Assembly: GCA_009787135.1 (NCBI GenBank) | Contig: WRGP01000109.1 | Span: 1 to 5,728, forward strand | Direction: 5' to 3' | Length of the DNA stretch: 5,728 nt | Source of the DNA: Bacillota bacterium | GTDB lineage: Bacteria > Bacillota > Clostridia > Christensenellales > Aristaeellaceae | Shown here: positions 1 to 5,728 of the stretch, one piece after another | Layout of the letters: each line of letters starts with the position of its first letter | How positions within the stretch are numbered: the first letter of the stretch is position 1 | The notes under the pieces: model-generated | The model's database searches: none | Seen by the model: only the letters and a program-made list of their open reading frames with translations | What the model was told of the DNA's origin: nothing | Position numbers and translations under genes: made by a program

Positions 1-146
1 CTTATGTTACCATATTTTATATCCCTCTTCACCATACGTTGATACAGTTTATTTCTCTAACTTCTTTACAAACTGCCGAATGTGGGTTGTTCCTTGATTT
101 GCTCGTATATCGGAACGCCGGAACGGTTGGAGATGATTATGTTCAT
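1..146 (-). pseudogene. Decayed GntR-family (YtrA-like) transcriptional regulator, 5' remnant
   Basis: From the ATG at 146 the minus strand encodes MNIIISNRSGVPIYEQIKEQ, the typical N-terminus of a YtrA-subfamily GntR regulator (start of the winged-helix DNA-binding domain). Frame 1 then runs into PTFGSL and a stop at 66-68. A second frame from about 87 reads THIRQFVKKLEK, resembling the 'LPSIRQLAKDLKIS' recognition-helix region of the family, then a stop at 49-51, then TVSTYGEEGYKIW, loosely resembling 'ITTKRAYEELEREGYI'. The roughly 15-20 residues normally between these blocks are missing, so I infer an internal deletion plus point damage. An AAAGGAG ribosome binding site at 154-160 is well placed for the ATG at 146, which I prefer to the adjacent ATG at 149. 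The N-terminal match is strong; the two downstream blocks are tentative. The gene may continue past position 1. Confidence 0.68.
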
Positions 147-166
147 CATGCGGCTCCTTTAAATAA

Positions 167-186
167 TAACACTATATACAGTATAA
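167..186. promoter_or_regulatory. Possible autoregulatory operator (imperfect inverted repeat)
   Basis: Arms at 167-173 (TAACACT) and 180-186 (AGTATAA) form an imperfect inverted repeat, 5 of 7 positions matching, around a 6-bp centre. The repeat covers the -10 box and the expected start point of the relic's promoter. YtrA-type GntR proteins commonly bind AT-rich inverted repeats in their own promoters, so an operator is a reasonable inference. The match is only moderate and the region is AT-rich, so chance symmetry is possible. Confidence 0.35.
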
Positions 187-208
187 GCGATAATAACAAT
201 ATCGTCAA
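180..208 (-). promoter_or_regulatory. Sigma-A promoter of the GntR relic
   Basis: On the minus strand TTGACG (203-208) and TATACT (180-185) are separated by exactly 17 bp (186-202). Each box has one mismatch to consensus. The expected transcription start falls near 173, about 27 bases before the regulator's ATG at 146. Promoter and ribosome binding site look functional although the reading frame behind them is broken. Confidence 0.72.
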
Positions 209-286
209 TAGGGAAATTACAATTCGTTTCGCATTTTTGTATCGATGAATTGTTTTGTTGCTTAATTTTTCAGCTGGCAAATACCC

Positions 287-1671
287 TTAAATTTTTTCAG
301 TGCCTGCCTTTTCTACTACTTTTTCAAAGGGATGTAAACGGAAAAATTCACGGCCTTTCCAAAATCTCAACAAATTTATAATAGAACGAATAGTTTCATC
401 TATAAAGAATGTGATGAATATTCCAATCATTCCTAATTTTGCAACAAAAATAAGTACATATGATAATGAAACAACCAAAACCGTTCCAAATATTTGCCCA
501 TAAAACATCCATTTGGTATCACCCATGCCTTGTATGCCAAGACCGATAATATTGTTGATCGATTTAGGAAACATGGTAAGGGAGACAATCATGAAGAATG
601 GGGCCGCATATTCAATTAAGGTATTATCATTGGTAAACAGGCTGAGTATTTCTTTTGGGATAGCAATGAACAAAACCGCAAACACAGAACAAATTATTAA
701 TGCATATTTCATGCATGTAAATCCAACACTTATGGCTTGCCGCATATTCTCTTCGCCGGTTTTGTGTCCGACAAGGGTCAAAGCGGATTTCGAAAAACCC
801 ATATATAAAAATAAGGGAATAATTCTATCGAAAAAAGTAACGTATAGATCCCTGCGGACATAATATCCATTAGATTTAGGTAATACATTATAATTATATT
901 TCCGAAATTCCATAACAGCGATTCGAATGCCAAAGGAATACCGAGCCGCAATACATTCTTATAGGACAACCATTTTATCCGCAATTTTTTCATCTTCATG
1001 CGCAATGGGATGTTTTTTGAAATAAACAAATATAGAATCGTGATTGAACCTGCTATAAAATTTGAGAGTGTAGTCGCATATGCGGCGCCTTCGATAGTGA
1101 GCTGAGGGAATCCCAATCTTCCATAGATTAAAACCCAATCTAAAAAAATATTTAGCGCATTGCCAGCGATGCCGGCAATCATAATTACTTTTGTCGTGCC
1201 GAGGCCTTGCAGAATACACTGGGATGTTGTCTCGGCGCCAAGTATTAAAAAAGAAAAAGATATAATTTTGATATATTTTGTACTATATTCTAATATGGGA
1301 GATTGCACTCCCATCAGGGTGAGCGGTGCTTCTGCAAAAAAGAAAAAAATCGCTAACAATATAATAGATAAAAGCGAATTTCCTATAAAAGAAGATTCCG
1401 CGAACCTCTTGGTTTGCAATTCATCCTTAGCGCCAAAACGCTGGGCCACCAAAATTGTCGTTCCGCCACATAGGGCAGTTATTAGGGATGTGGCAGTAAA
1501 AAAGGGGACTCTTGCGTTTCCAATGGCTGAAAAATATTCTGGATTTAAATGGCCTAATAATGCTTGATCGATATATAACTGCATTTGATAGAATAGTTGT
1601 TGAAATATAATCGGTATCGCTATAGAGAATATCTTTTTTCTGTTGGTCTTGTCATGGAACAATTCGCTCAC
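287..1671 (-). pseudogene. MATE-family multidrug/cation efflux transporter, broken by a frameshift
   Basis: Two overlapping minus-strand frames make one MATE protein. The first (1671 down to 778) has the family N-terminus (IPIIFQQLFYQMQLYIDQAL near residues 19-38) and runs through several membrane segments to SAGIYTLLFSIEL. It then goes out of frame and stops. The second supplies the expected continuation, IIPLFLYMGFSKSALTLVG, and the rest of the C-terminal half to the stop at 287. Joined, they give about 460 residues, normal for MATE exporters, which are Na+ or H+ antiporters of the inner membrane. The switch lies at 821-836, where one base appears lost: either in the T6 run (831-836, minus-strand T) or in the GAATTATT stretch just after it. 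The start is GTG, with AAGGGG 9 bases upstream. The gene is AT-rich, unlike everything right of 1760. A sequencing error would make it an intact gene. Confidence 0.88.
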
Positions 1672-1727
1672 CTATGATCGCCCCTTCTCGATTTAAACCT
1701 CTGAAATAGTAGTGGACCAATCACAAA

Positions 1728-1761
1728 CAGCCCACAGCAGCCCACAGCAGCCCACAGCAGC
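1728..1761. repeat. Decamer tandem repeat, 3.4 copies
   Basis: The unit CAGCCCACAG repeats perfectly with period 10 over 34 bases, between the divergent MATE remnant and mntP. It ends 23 bases before the mntP -35 box. It marks the edge between AT-rich and GC-rich DNA. Three identical copies suggest recent replication slippage; no function is evident. Confidence 0.85.
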
Positions 1762-1784
1762 TCGTCCGGCTTTTACAGGCTAAA

Positions 1785-1813
1785 TTGACAACCCCACCCG
1801 CAGACAGTATAAT
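1785..1813 (+). promoter_or_regulatory. Consensus sigma-A promoter of mntP
   Basis: TTGACA (1785-1790), a 17-bp spacer and TATAAT (1808-1813) are a perfect match to the housekeeping promoter consensus. The predicted transcription start is about 1820, so the leader before the chosen ATG at 1838 is only about 18 bases. That leaves no room for a transcribed manganese riboswitch. Confidence 0.9.
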
Positions 1814-1837
1814 GCTCTGATGAATTGGGGTGTTGGC

Positions 1838-2404
1838 ATGGGTCTTCCAGAGCTGTTTTTGATCGCCGCCGGCCTTTCGATGGACGCGTTCGCCGTGTCC
1901 TTGTCCAAGGGCCTGAGCATGCCGCGCATGCGCTGGAAGCATGCCGTGATCATCGCGCTGTTCTTCGGCGGGTTTCAGGCGGGCATGCCGCTCCTTGGCT
2001 GGCTGATCAGCAGGCGGTTTGAGGCATACGTAGTCGCCTTTGACCATTGGGTGGCCTTTGCGCTGCTTTCGTTTATCGGCGGCAAAATGATCTGGGAAGC
2101 GGCGCATGGCGACGCGGAGGAAGAGGAAGGCGGCTCATCGCTAAACATGAAGGGGTTACTCGTACTCGCCATCGCTACCAGCATCGACGCGCTGGCCGTT
2201 GGCATTACCTTTGCGTTTCTGAACGTGAGCGTCCTCCCCTCCGTTGGCCTTATAGGCATGATCACCTTTTTGCTTTCGCTAGCGGGAGTCGCCATTGGCC
2301 ATCGCTTTGGCGCAAAGTTCATGAAAAAGGCGGAAATTGGCGGCGGCGTTATGCTGGTTCTCATCGGCGCCGAAATTTTACTGGAGCATTTGGGCATTTT
2401 CTAA
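1838..2404 (+). CDS. mntP: Manganese efflux pump MntP
   Basis: MntP exports Mn(II) across the cytoplasmic membrane and protects against manganese excess. The product is 188 residues, the same length as E. coli MntP, with six hydrophobic segments. It has the paired family motifs: SMDAFAVS (residues 14-21, Asp16) and TSIDALAVG (114-122, Asp117), whose aspartates correspond to those needed for function in E. coli MntP. An acidic loop (DAEEEE, 92-97) joins the two halves, and KKAEIGGGVMLVLIG (163-177) matches the conserved C-terminal part. I chose ATG 1838 because it gives the family-standard N-terminus (about 13 residues before MDAF) and has GGGG 7 bases upstream. ATG 1820, in frame, coincides with the predicted transcription start and would make a leaderless message. 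The gene is monocistronic, convergent with hpf, and ends at a hairpin. Confidence 0.95.
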   Translation: MGLPELFLIAAGLSMDAFAVSLSKGLSMPRMRWKHAVIIALFFGGFQAGMPLLGWLISRRFEAYVVAFDHWVAFALLSFIGGKMIWEAAHGDAEEEEGGSSLNMKGLLVLAIATSIDALAVGITFAFLNVSVLPSVGLIGMITFLLSLAGVAIGHRFGAKFMKKAEIGGGVMLVLIGAEILLEHLGIF

Positions 2405-2406
2405 AC

Positions 2407-2443
2407 AGGAGGCAATTTCCCGAATTGGAAATTGCCTCTTTAC
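2407..2443. terminator. Terminator hairpin between mntP and hpf
   Basis: A perfect 12-bp stem (2409-2420 with 2427-2438) with a six-base loop CGAATT begins five bases after the mntP stop codon. A short T run (2439-2441) follows on the plus strand, so it most likely ends mntP. The minus-strand side, downstream of hpf, continues with CTGTTTAG, a weaker U tract, so two-way termination for the convergent pair is possible but less sure. Confidence 0.82.
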
Positions 2444-2494
2444 AATAAAACATAAAGAAGACGTCTTCCTGACGTTCCTTTCCAAACGAAAGGG

Positions 2495-3028
2495 TTACGC
2501 CTCCGGCTCCAATAATCCCAGGTTGCCGTCCGTACGCTGGTATATGACGCAGGTCTTGTTGGTGTCGCTGTTGATAAAGATGAAGAACGTGTGGGCCAGC
2601 AGAGACATCTGATCGATCGCGTCTTCCACGCTCATGGGCTTGACAGGGTAATTCTTTGTGCGCACCAGTGCCGGGGCGGGGTCATCCGGCTCGAACTCCT
2701 CATAGAACTCCGGCGCTTCTTCCACAAACGCGTCCTCGCGAAGCCGCTTCTCCAAACGCGTGCGATGGCGGCGGATCTGGCGCTCGATTTTAATCAGCGC
2801 GCTGTCGATGGACTGGTACATATCCCCTGTGCTCTCTTCCGCGCGGACGATACCCCCCTTGAAAGGGATCGTAATTTCCGCGATACGGCGCTTGCCCTCG
2901 GCGCTCAGGCGAACCTGTACCTCCACATTGCTGCCGAAATAGCGTGAAAGCTTGTTGATCTTGCGCTCAATGCGCGCCCAAAGAGCGGGGGAAACAGCGA
3001 ATTCCTTTGAACTCATGCGGATGTTCAT
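2495..3028 (-). CDS. hpf: Ribosome hibernation-promoting factor, long form (HPF/YfiA family)
   Basis: HPF binds the small ribosomal subunit in stationary phase or stress. The long form pairs two 70S ribosomes into inactive 100S dimers. The product is 177 residues with two domains: an N-terminal S30AE/RaiA-like domain (residues 1 to about 97: MNIRMSSKEFAVSPAL, basic helix RQIRRHRTRLEKR), and a C-terminal dimerisation domain (about 118-175: LVRTKNYPVKPMSVEDAIDQ, then LLAHTFFIF, VIYQRTDGNLGLLEP). An acidic linker (EEAPEFYEEFEPDD, 103-116) joins them. The length and tail are those of the long form of Bacillota and some other phyla, not of short gammaproteobacterial HPF. ATG 3028 has an AAAAGGAGG site (3037-3045) 8 bases upstream. 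The gene starts 139 bases after the ABC ATPase, and I could not find a convincing promoter in that gap. Confidence 0.95.
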   Translation of the reverse strand: MNIRMSSKEFAVSPALWARIERKINKLSRYFGSNVEVQVRLSAEGKRRIAEITIPFKGGIVRAEESTGDMYQSIDSALIKIERQIRRHRTRLEKRLREDAFVEEAPEFYEEFEPDDPAPALVRTKNYPVKPMSVEDAIDQMSLLAHTFFIFINSDTNKTCVIYQRTDGNLGLLEPEA

Positions 3029-3167
3029 AGGACCGGCCTCCTTTTGCGATGTAGCCTATGGCATGTTTGTTATTTTCGCTATTCGTGCGCGTTTTCCTGC
3101 TTCGGGCGCGCAAGGTTTGCACCCGCCAGCGAAGCGCGTTGGTTACGCTGGAGGCATACGTTGCCAG

Positions 3168-3890
3168 CTACAGCACTTTGTTCAAAAAGTCCCGCGTCCG
3201 CGGCTGCCTGGGATCTGAAAAGATCTGATCCGGCGGCCCTTCTTCCAAGATGCGCCCCTCGTCCATAAAGAGAACGCGGTCTCCCACCTCGCGGGCAAAG
3301 CCTATCTCGTGCGTCACCACGATCATGGTCATGCCCTGCAGCGCGAGCCGCTTCATGACCTCCAGCACCTCGCCCACCATCTCCGGGTCCAGCGAGCTCG
3401 TCGGCTCGTCAAAGAGCATTACCTCCGGTTTCATCATCAGCGAGCGGACAATGGCGATGCGCTGCTTTTGCCCGCCGGAGAGCCGGCCGGGATATTCGTT
3501 CGCCTTGTCGGGAAGGCCCACGCGCTCCAGCAGCTCACGCGCTTCCTGCGCGGCTTCCGCCTTGCCCATGAGCCCAAGCTTCTTGGGGGCCAGGGTCATG
3601 TTCTCCATTACGGTCAGGTGGGGGAACAGGTTAAAATGCTGAAATGTCATGCCCATGCGCCGGCGAATGGCCGGCTTATTGCAATTGCGCGCGGTAATGT
3701 CTATGCCGTCAAAGAGAACGGCGCCGCTGGTAGGAATCTCCAGCAGGTTCAGGCACCTGAGAAAGGTGGATTTTCCGCCGCCCGAAGGCCCGATGACAAC
3801 CACTTTTTCCCCGCGCTCGACCCGCGTATGCACGCCGCGGAGCACTTCCAATTCGCCGAAGGATTTATGCAGACCCTCAACGCTGATCAC
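3168..3890 (-). CDS. Polar amino-acid ABC transporter, ATP-binding protein (GlnQ/HisP type)
   Basis: This is the cytoplasmic ATPase that powers amino-acid import through the permease encoded just upstream. From GTG 3890 it is 240 residues, the same as E. coli GlnQ. Visible motifs are Walker A GPSGGGKST (34-42; the usual GPSGSGKST has Ser at the middle Gly), Q-loop MTFQHFNLFPH (Q84), ABC signature LSGGQKQR (138-145), Walker B VMLFDEP (157-163, catalytic Glu162), D-loop SSLD and H-loop His194 (VVTHE). I chose GTG 3890 because it gives MISVEGLHKSFGELEVL, the family-standard start, and an AAAGGAGG site (3901-3908) lies 10 bases upstream. A TTG at 3911 is in frame, but the AGGAGG would then sit inside the gene and the TTG would have no ribosome binding site. 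The gene overlaps the permease by 14 bases, suggesting coupled translation. Confidence 0.95.
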   Translation of the reverse strand: MISVEGLHKSFGELEVLRGVHTRVERGEKVVVIGPSGGGKSTFLRCLNLLEIPTSGAVLFDGIDITARNCNKPAIRRRMGMTFQHFNLFPHLTVMENMTLAPKKLGLMGKAEAAQEARELLERVGLPDKANEYPGRLSGGQKQRIAIVRSLMMKPEVMLFDEPTSSLDPEMVGEVLEVMKRLALQGMTMIVVTHEIGFAREVGDRVLFMDEGRILEEGPPDQIFSDPRQPRTRDFLNKVL

Positions 3891-4584
3891 TTTCGCGCAG
3901 CCTCCTTTCAAGCCTAAGCAGGAGGAAGGACAAAAACTTCACCAGCACATAGTACACCACCGCGACCGCGATCAGCGGCAGGAAGGCGTCCAATGTCCGC
4001 GCGCGGATCTGCTCGCCCGCCCGCGCCAGATCTACCACGCCGATGTACCCTAAAATGGAAGTCTCCTTGATCAGCACGATCAGTTCGTTCCCAAGGGAGG
4101 GCAGAATGTTCTTAAACGCCTGGGGCAGCACGATGTATTGCATGGTCATGGCCCTGGTGAGCCCCAGGGACAGCCCGGCCTCCTCCTGGCCGTGATCAAC
4201 GGACAGGATGCCTCCGCGCACAATCTCGGCCACGTACGCGCCGCTATTGCAGCCAAAGGCAATGGCCGCGATGATCGCTTTGTCAAGCTTTGTCGTCGGC
4301 CCCAGCAAGACAAAGTAAAAAATCATCAGCTGCACGACCAGGGGCGTGCCGCGGATGATATCAATATACGCGCCGGACAGGAAAGAAAGCGGCCTTGCCT
4401 TTGACAGCCGCATGAACGCCAGCAGCACGCCCAGCACGATGCCCAGGATGACAGCCATGAAGGAAACCTGCAGCGTCGTGCCAAGGCCATCCAGCAGCAG
4501 CCTCCATCGGTCCGCCGTGATGAAATTGCGCTCCAGCCGCTCCATAAACGAGAGCGCGCCCAGCGTGTCATAGAATAACGGCAA
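3877..4584 (-). CDS. Polar amino-acid ABC transporter, permease (HisM/GlnP type)
   Basis: This inner-membrane subunit forms the amino-acid channel, probably as a homodimer since only one permease gene is present. It has 235 residues. The family landmarks are GTTLQVSFMAVILGIVLGVL (35-54, first membrane segment), the RGTPLVVQ motif (78-85) typical of polar amino-acid permeases, and the EAA coupling loop EEAGLSLGLTRAMTMQYIVL (134-153), followed by PQAFKNILPSLGNELI and IKETSILGYIGVVDL. A last membrane segment covers about 202-224. The start is TTG: an AAAAGGAGG site (4592-4600) lies 7 bases upstream of it, whereas the first ATG, 13 codons in (4545), has none. It has its own promoter (4619-4647) and overlaps the ATPase start by 14 bases. 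Confidence 0.94.
   Translation of the reverse strand: MPLFYDTLGALSFMERLERNFITADRWRLLLDGLGTTLQVSFMAVILGIVLGVLLAFMRLSKARPLSFLSGAYIDIIRGTPLVVQLMIFYFVLLGPTTKLDKAIIAAIAFGCNSGAYVAEIVRGGILSVDHGQEEAGLSLGLTRAMTMQYIVLPQAFKNILPSLGNELIVLIKETSILGYIGVVDLARAGEQIRARTLDAFLPLIAVAVVYYVLVKFLSFLLLRLERRLRESDQR
3901..3908 (-). promoter_or_regulatory. Ribosome binding site that fixes the GTG start of the ATPase
   Basis: AAAGGAGG on the minus strand lies inside the last codons of the permease gene, 10 bases before the GTG at 3890. It excludes the in-frame TTG at 3911 as the likely start. Confidence 0.8.
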
Positions 4585-4591
4585 AGCGTTG

Positions 4592-4600
4592 CCTCCTTTT
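4592..4600 (-). promoter_or_regulatory. Ribosome binding site that fixes the TTG start of the permease
   Basis: AAAAGGAGG on the minus strand lies 7 bases before the TTG at 4584. The only nearby ATG (4545) lacks any purine-rich site. This is the main reason for calling a non-ATG start. Confidence 0.85.
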
Positions 4601-4618
4601 CCCAGCGATGGCCATGTC

Positions 4619-4647
4619 AGTGTAGCGTATGTTTATGCATCTGTCAA
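4619..4647 (-). promoter_or_regulatory. Internal promoter for permease and ATPase
   Basis: TTGACA (4642-4647, perfect) and TACACT (4619-4624, 4 of 6) are separated by 17 bp on the minus strand. The expected start is near 4612, with a leader of about 28 bases before the TTG at 4584. It lies directly downstream of the hairpin at 4680-4700, so the membrane and ATPase genes can be transcribed without reading through from the binding-protein gene. Confidence 0.7.
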
Positions 4648-4679
4648 GCATATCGTCAGCCTTCGCTGTTTTGATATGC

Positions 4680-4700
4680 AAAAGGGGCCGAAGCCCCTTT
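4680..4700 (-). terminator. UUCG-loop intrinsic terminator after the binding-protein gene
   Basis: Read on the minus strand, AAAGGGGC-TTCG-GCCCCTTT is an 8-bp perfect stem (4681-4688 with 4693-4700) closed by the very stable C(UUCG)G tetraloop, with one further T at 4680 making TTTT on the 3' side. It begins 43 bases after the stop of the binding-protein gene. The U tract is short, so partial readthrough into the permease is plausible. Confidence 0.85.
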
Positions 4701-4743
4701 ATGCCAAAGGATATCAAACACCATGGCTTCTGTGGCTTACCGC

Positions 4744-5487
4744 TTACGCCTCGCCGCCAAAGAACCGCTCGATCAGCGCGGCGTAGGTGCCGTCAGCCAT
4801 GATCTTTTCCAGCGTAGCGTTGATGGCGGCAAGCAGCTCGTCATTGCCCATCTTTACCGCGGCGCCATACTCCTCCACAGCCATGTCCAAGCCTTCCACG
4901 ATCATCATGCCGTCATGGGCCCTGAGGAAATTCTCGGCCACGGGGCTATCGATGACAATGCAATCCACGCGCCCGCTCTTGAGCTCCAGTATGGTATCGG
5001 TGGAGGCCTTAAACGCGGCGACATTGGACGGACTCACGTTGAGCGTCTCTGTGACGAGGAAGTAACCCGTCGTGCCATCCTGCACGGCGATCTTTTTGTC
5101 AAGGAGGTCGTCGATAGACTTGATTCCGTCATAGCCCTCCAGAACGATCACGGCCTGGGTGGCGTCGAAGTATGGCGTGGAGAACAAGGCGGCCTCCTTG
5201 CGCTCTTCGGTGATGGTCATCGCGGCCATGATGAAATCGATGGTGCCCACATCCAGCGCGGCCAGCAGGCCGTCAAAGTAGATGTCCTCAATCTTGAGCT
5301 CCATGCCCATATCCCCGGCGATCAGCTTGGCGATTTCAATGTCAAAGCCGGCAGGCTGTCCATCCTCGCCGATGTACTCAAAGGGTTCGAAGCCCGCGTT
5401 GGTGCCCATGATAATCGTGTCGGCCAACGCGGCGGAGCCGCCTGACAGAAGGGCCAGGCAGAGCAGGGCGGCAAGCAGTTTTTTCAT
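4744..5487 (-). CDS. Polar amino-acid ABC transporter, substrate-binding protein (SBP_bac_3 family)
   Basis: This exported protein captures an amino acid and delivers it to the permease. It has 247 residues. The signal peptide covers about residues 1-22 (basic MKK, hydrophobic core, ALA before Asp23). The mature part shows the family-3 pattern: MGTNAGFEPFEY (27-38), GQPAGFDIEIAKLIAGDMG (43-61, the family signature), MTITEERKEAALFSTPYF (90-107) and VDCIVIDSPVA (174-184). By family knowledge Arg96 should hold the substrate carboxylate and Asp180 its amino group, so an L-amino acid is expected; which one is not readable. ATG 5487 has AAGGAGTG (5495-5502) upstream. Oddly, the only early cysteine (Cys10, in LAALLC) does not form a good lipobox, so the protein looks like a secreted rather than a lipid-anchored binding protein. 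Confidence 0.94.
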   Translation of the reverse strand: MKKLLAALLCLALLSGGSAALADTIIMGTNAGFEPFEYIGEDGQPAGFDIEIAKLIAGDMGMELKIEDIYFDGLLAALDVGTIDFIMAAMTITEERKEAALFSTPYFDATQAVIVLEGYDGIKSIDDLLDKKIAVQDGTTGYFLVTETLNVSPSNVAAFKASTDTILELKSGRVDCIVIDSPVAENFLRAHDGMMIVEGLDMAVEEYGAAVKMGNDELLAAINATLEKIMADGTYAALIERFFGGEA

Positions 5488-5528
5488 TATGGTTCACTCC
5501 TTATGCAAAAAATAGGGGACTGTCTTCA

Positions 5529-5557
5529 AGTATAGAGAATAAAAATTCATTTGTCAA
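5529..5557 (-). promoter_or_regulatory. Sigma-A promoter of the substrate-binding-protein gene
   Basis: TTGACA (5552-5557) and TATACT (5529-5534) are separated by 17 bp on the minus strand. The predicted start is near 5522, giving a leader of about 35 bases with a clear ribosome binding site. The leader is too short for a T-box or amino-acid riboswitch. The promoter lies 24 bases downstream of the asnA stop codon. Confidence 0.88.
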
Positions 5558-5580
5558 CCCATTTTTGTGTTTTTATGCTT

Positions 5581-5728
5581 TTATAGCAGAGGGATCCCCG
5601 CGGCTTCAAACGCGTCCAGCGTATCCTGCGTCCATAGGGAAGACTGCACCTCGCCGATGTGTGCTTTTTGCAAGAAAAACATGCATAGGCGCGACTGGCC
5701 GATGCCGCCGCCCGCCGTTTGCGGCAGG
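5581..5728 (-). CDS. asnA: Aspartate-ammonia ligase (asparagine synthetase A), C-terminal fragment cut by the window edge
   Basis: AsnA makes asparagine from aspartate, ammonia and ATP in the cytoplasm and has the fold of class II aminoacyl-tRNA synthetases. Only the last 48 codons are present, ending at TAA 5581-5583. They read LPQTAGGGIGQSRLCMFFLQ, then KAHIGEVQSSLW and a short tail ending AGIPLL. The GGGIGQSRL block is class II motif 3, whose arginine contacts ATP. The piece aligns well with the end of E. coli AsnA (MPQTIGGGIGQSRL, then PHIGQVQAGVW). The gene is not broken; it continues to the right of the window. I see no terminator hairpin between its stop and the next promoter, so some transcription may continue into the binding-protein gene. 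Confidence 0.93.
   Translation of the reverse strand, partial: LPQTAGGGIGQSRLCMFFLQKAHIGEVQSSLWTQDTLDAFEAAGIPLL

Noticed and set aside
39..248. 69-residue plus-strand open frame
   Set aside because: It lies antisense to the GntR relic and its promoter, has no good ribosome binding site, and its product resembles nothing I know. It is best explained as a chance frame in AT-rich DNA.
1692..1720. Possible MATE promoter, TTGGTC-17-TTTAAA on the minus strand
   Set aside because: Both boxes are weak (3 of 6 and 4 of 6), and the predicted start falls within the ribosome binding site at 1681-1686, so the transcript would lack it.
2457..2468. 12-bp palindrome GAAGACGTCTTC downstream of hpf
   Set aside because: It has no loop, no second copy in the window and no clear U tract. 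A regulatory role or an hpf terminator is not supported.
3079..3105. Sigma-H-like promoter for hpf (AGGAAAA and GAATAG on the minus strand)
   Set aside because: The boxes are separated by only about 7 bases, too close for the sigma-H spacing of roughly 11-12 plus the extra -10 bases.
3126..3151. Inverted repeat CCAGCG/CGCTGG between the ATPase gene and hpf
   Set aside because: The stem is only 6 bp with a 14-base loop and no T run follows on either strand. It is too weak to call a terminator.
2022..3161. Repeated GAGGCATACGT in mntP and in the ATPase-hpf gap
   Set aside because: One short copy lies inside coding sequence and the flanks do not match. Chance is the simplest explanation.

Overview
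The window has two compositionally different halves and reads as ordinary bacterial chromosome. Strong AGGAGG ribosome binding sites, TTG and GTG starts, a long-form HPF, an MntP pump and near-consensus sigma-A promoters with 17-bp spacers suggest a Bacillota (Firmicutes), probably clostridial. The species cannot be told from sequence alone. I find no CRISPR array, tRNA, rRNA, transposase or clear novel system.

Positions 1 to about 1700 are AT-rich and hold two damaged genes on the minus strand: a short relic of a GntR-family (YtrA-like) regulator with its promoter still well preserved (1-208), and a MATE-family efflux gene broken by one frameshift (287-1671). A small decamer tandem repeat (1728-1761) lies next to the composition change.

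Positions 1760 to 5728 are GC-rich with intact genes. mntP (manganese efflux) runs rightward from a perfect TTGACA-17-TATAAT promoter and ends at a strong hairpin that faces the convergent hpf gene (ribosome hibernation). Upstream of hpf, also on the minus strand, is a complete polar amino-acid ABC importer: a substrate-binding protein with its own promoter, a UUCG-loop hairpin terminator, a second promoter, then a permease and an ATPase with overlapping reading frames. At the right edge is the C-terminal end of asnA (ammonia-dependent asparagine synthetase).

Together, the binding protein captures an amino acid outside the membrane, the permease carries it across and the ATPase drives transport. 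The terminator followed by a second promoter would let the binding protein be made separately from, and probably in excess of, the membrane complex. asnA next door hints at asparagine, aspartate or glutamine-type metabolism, but the transported substrate cannot be read from the sequence.
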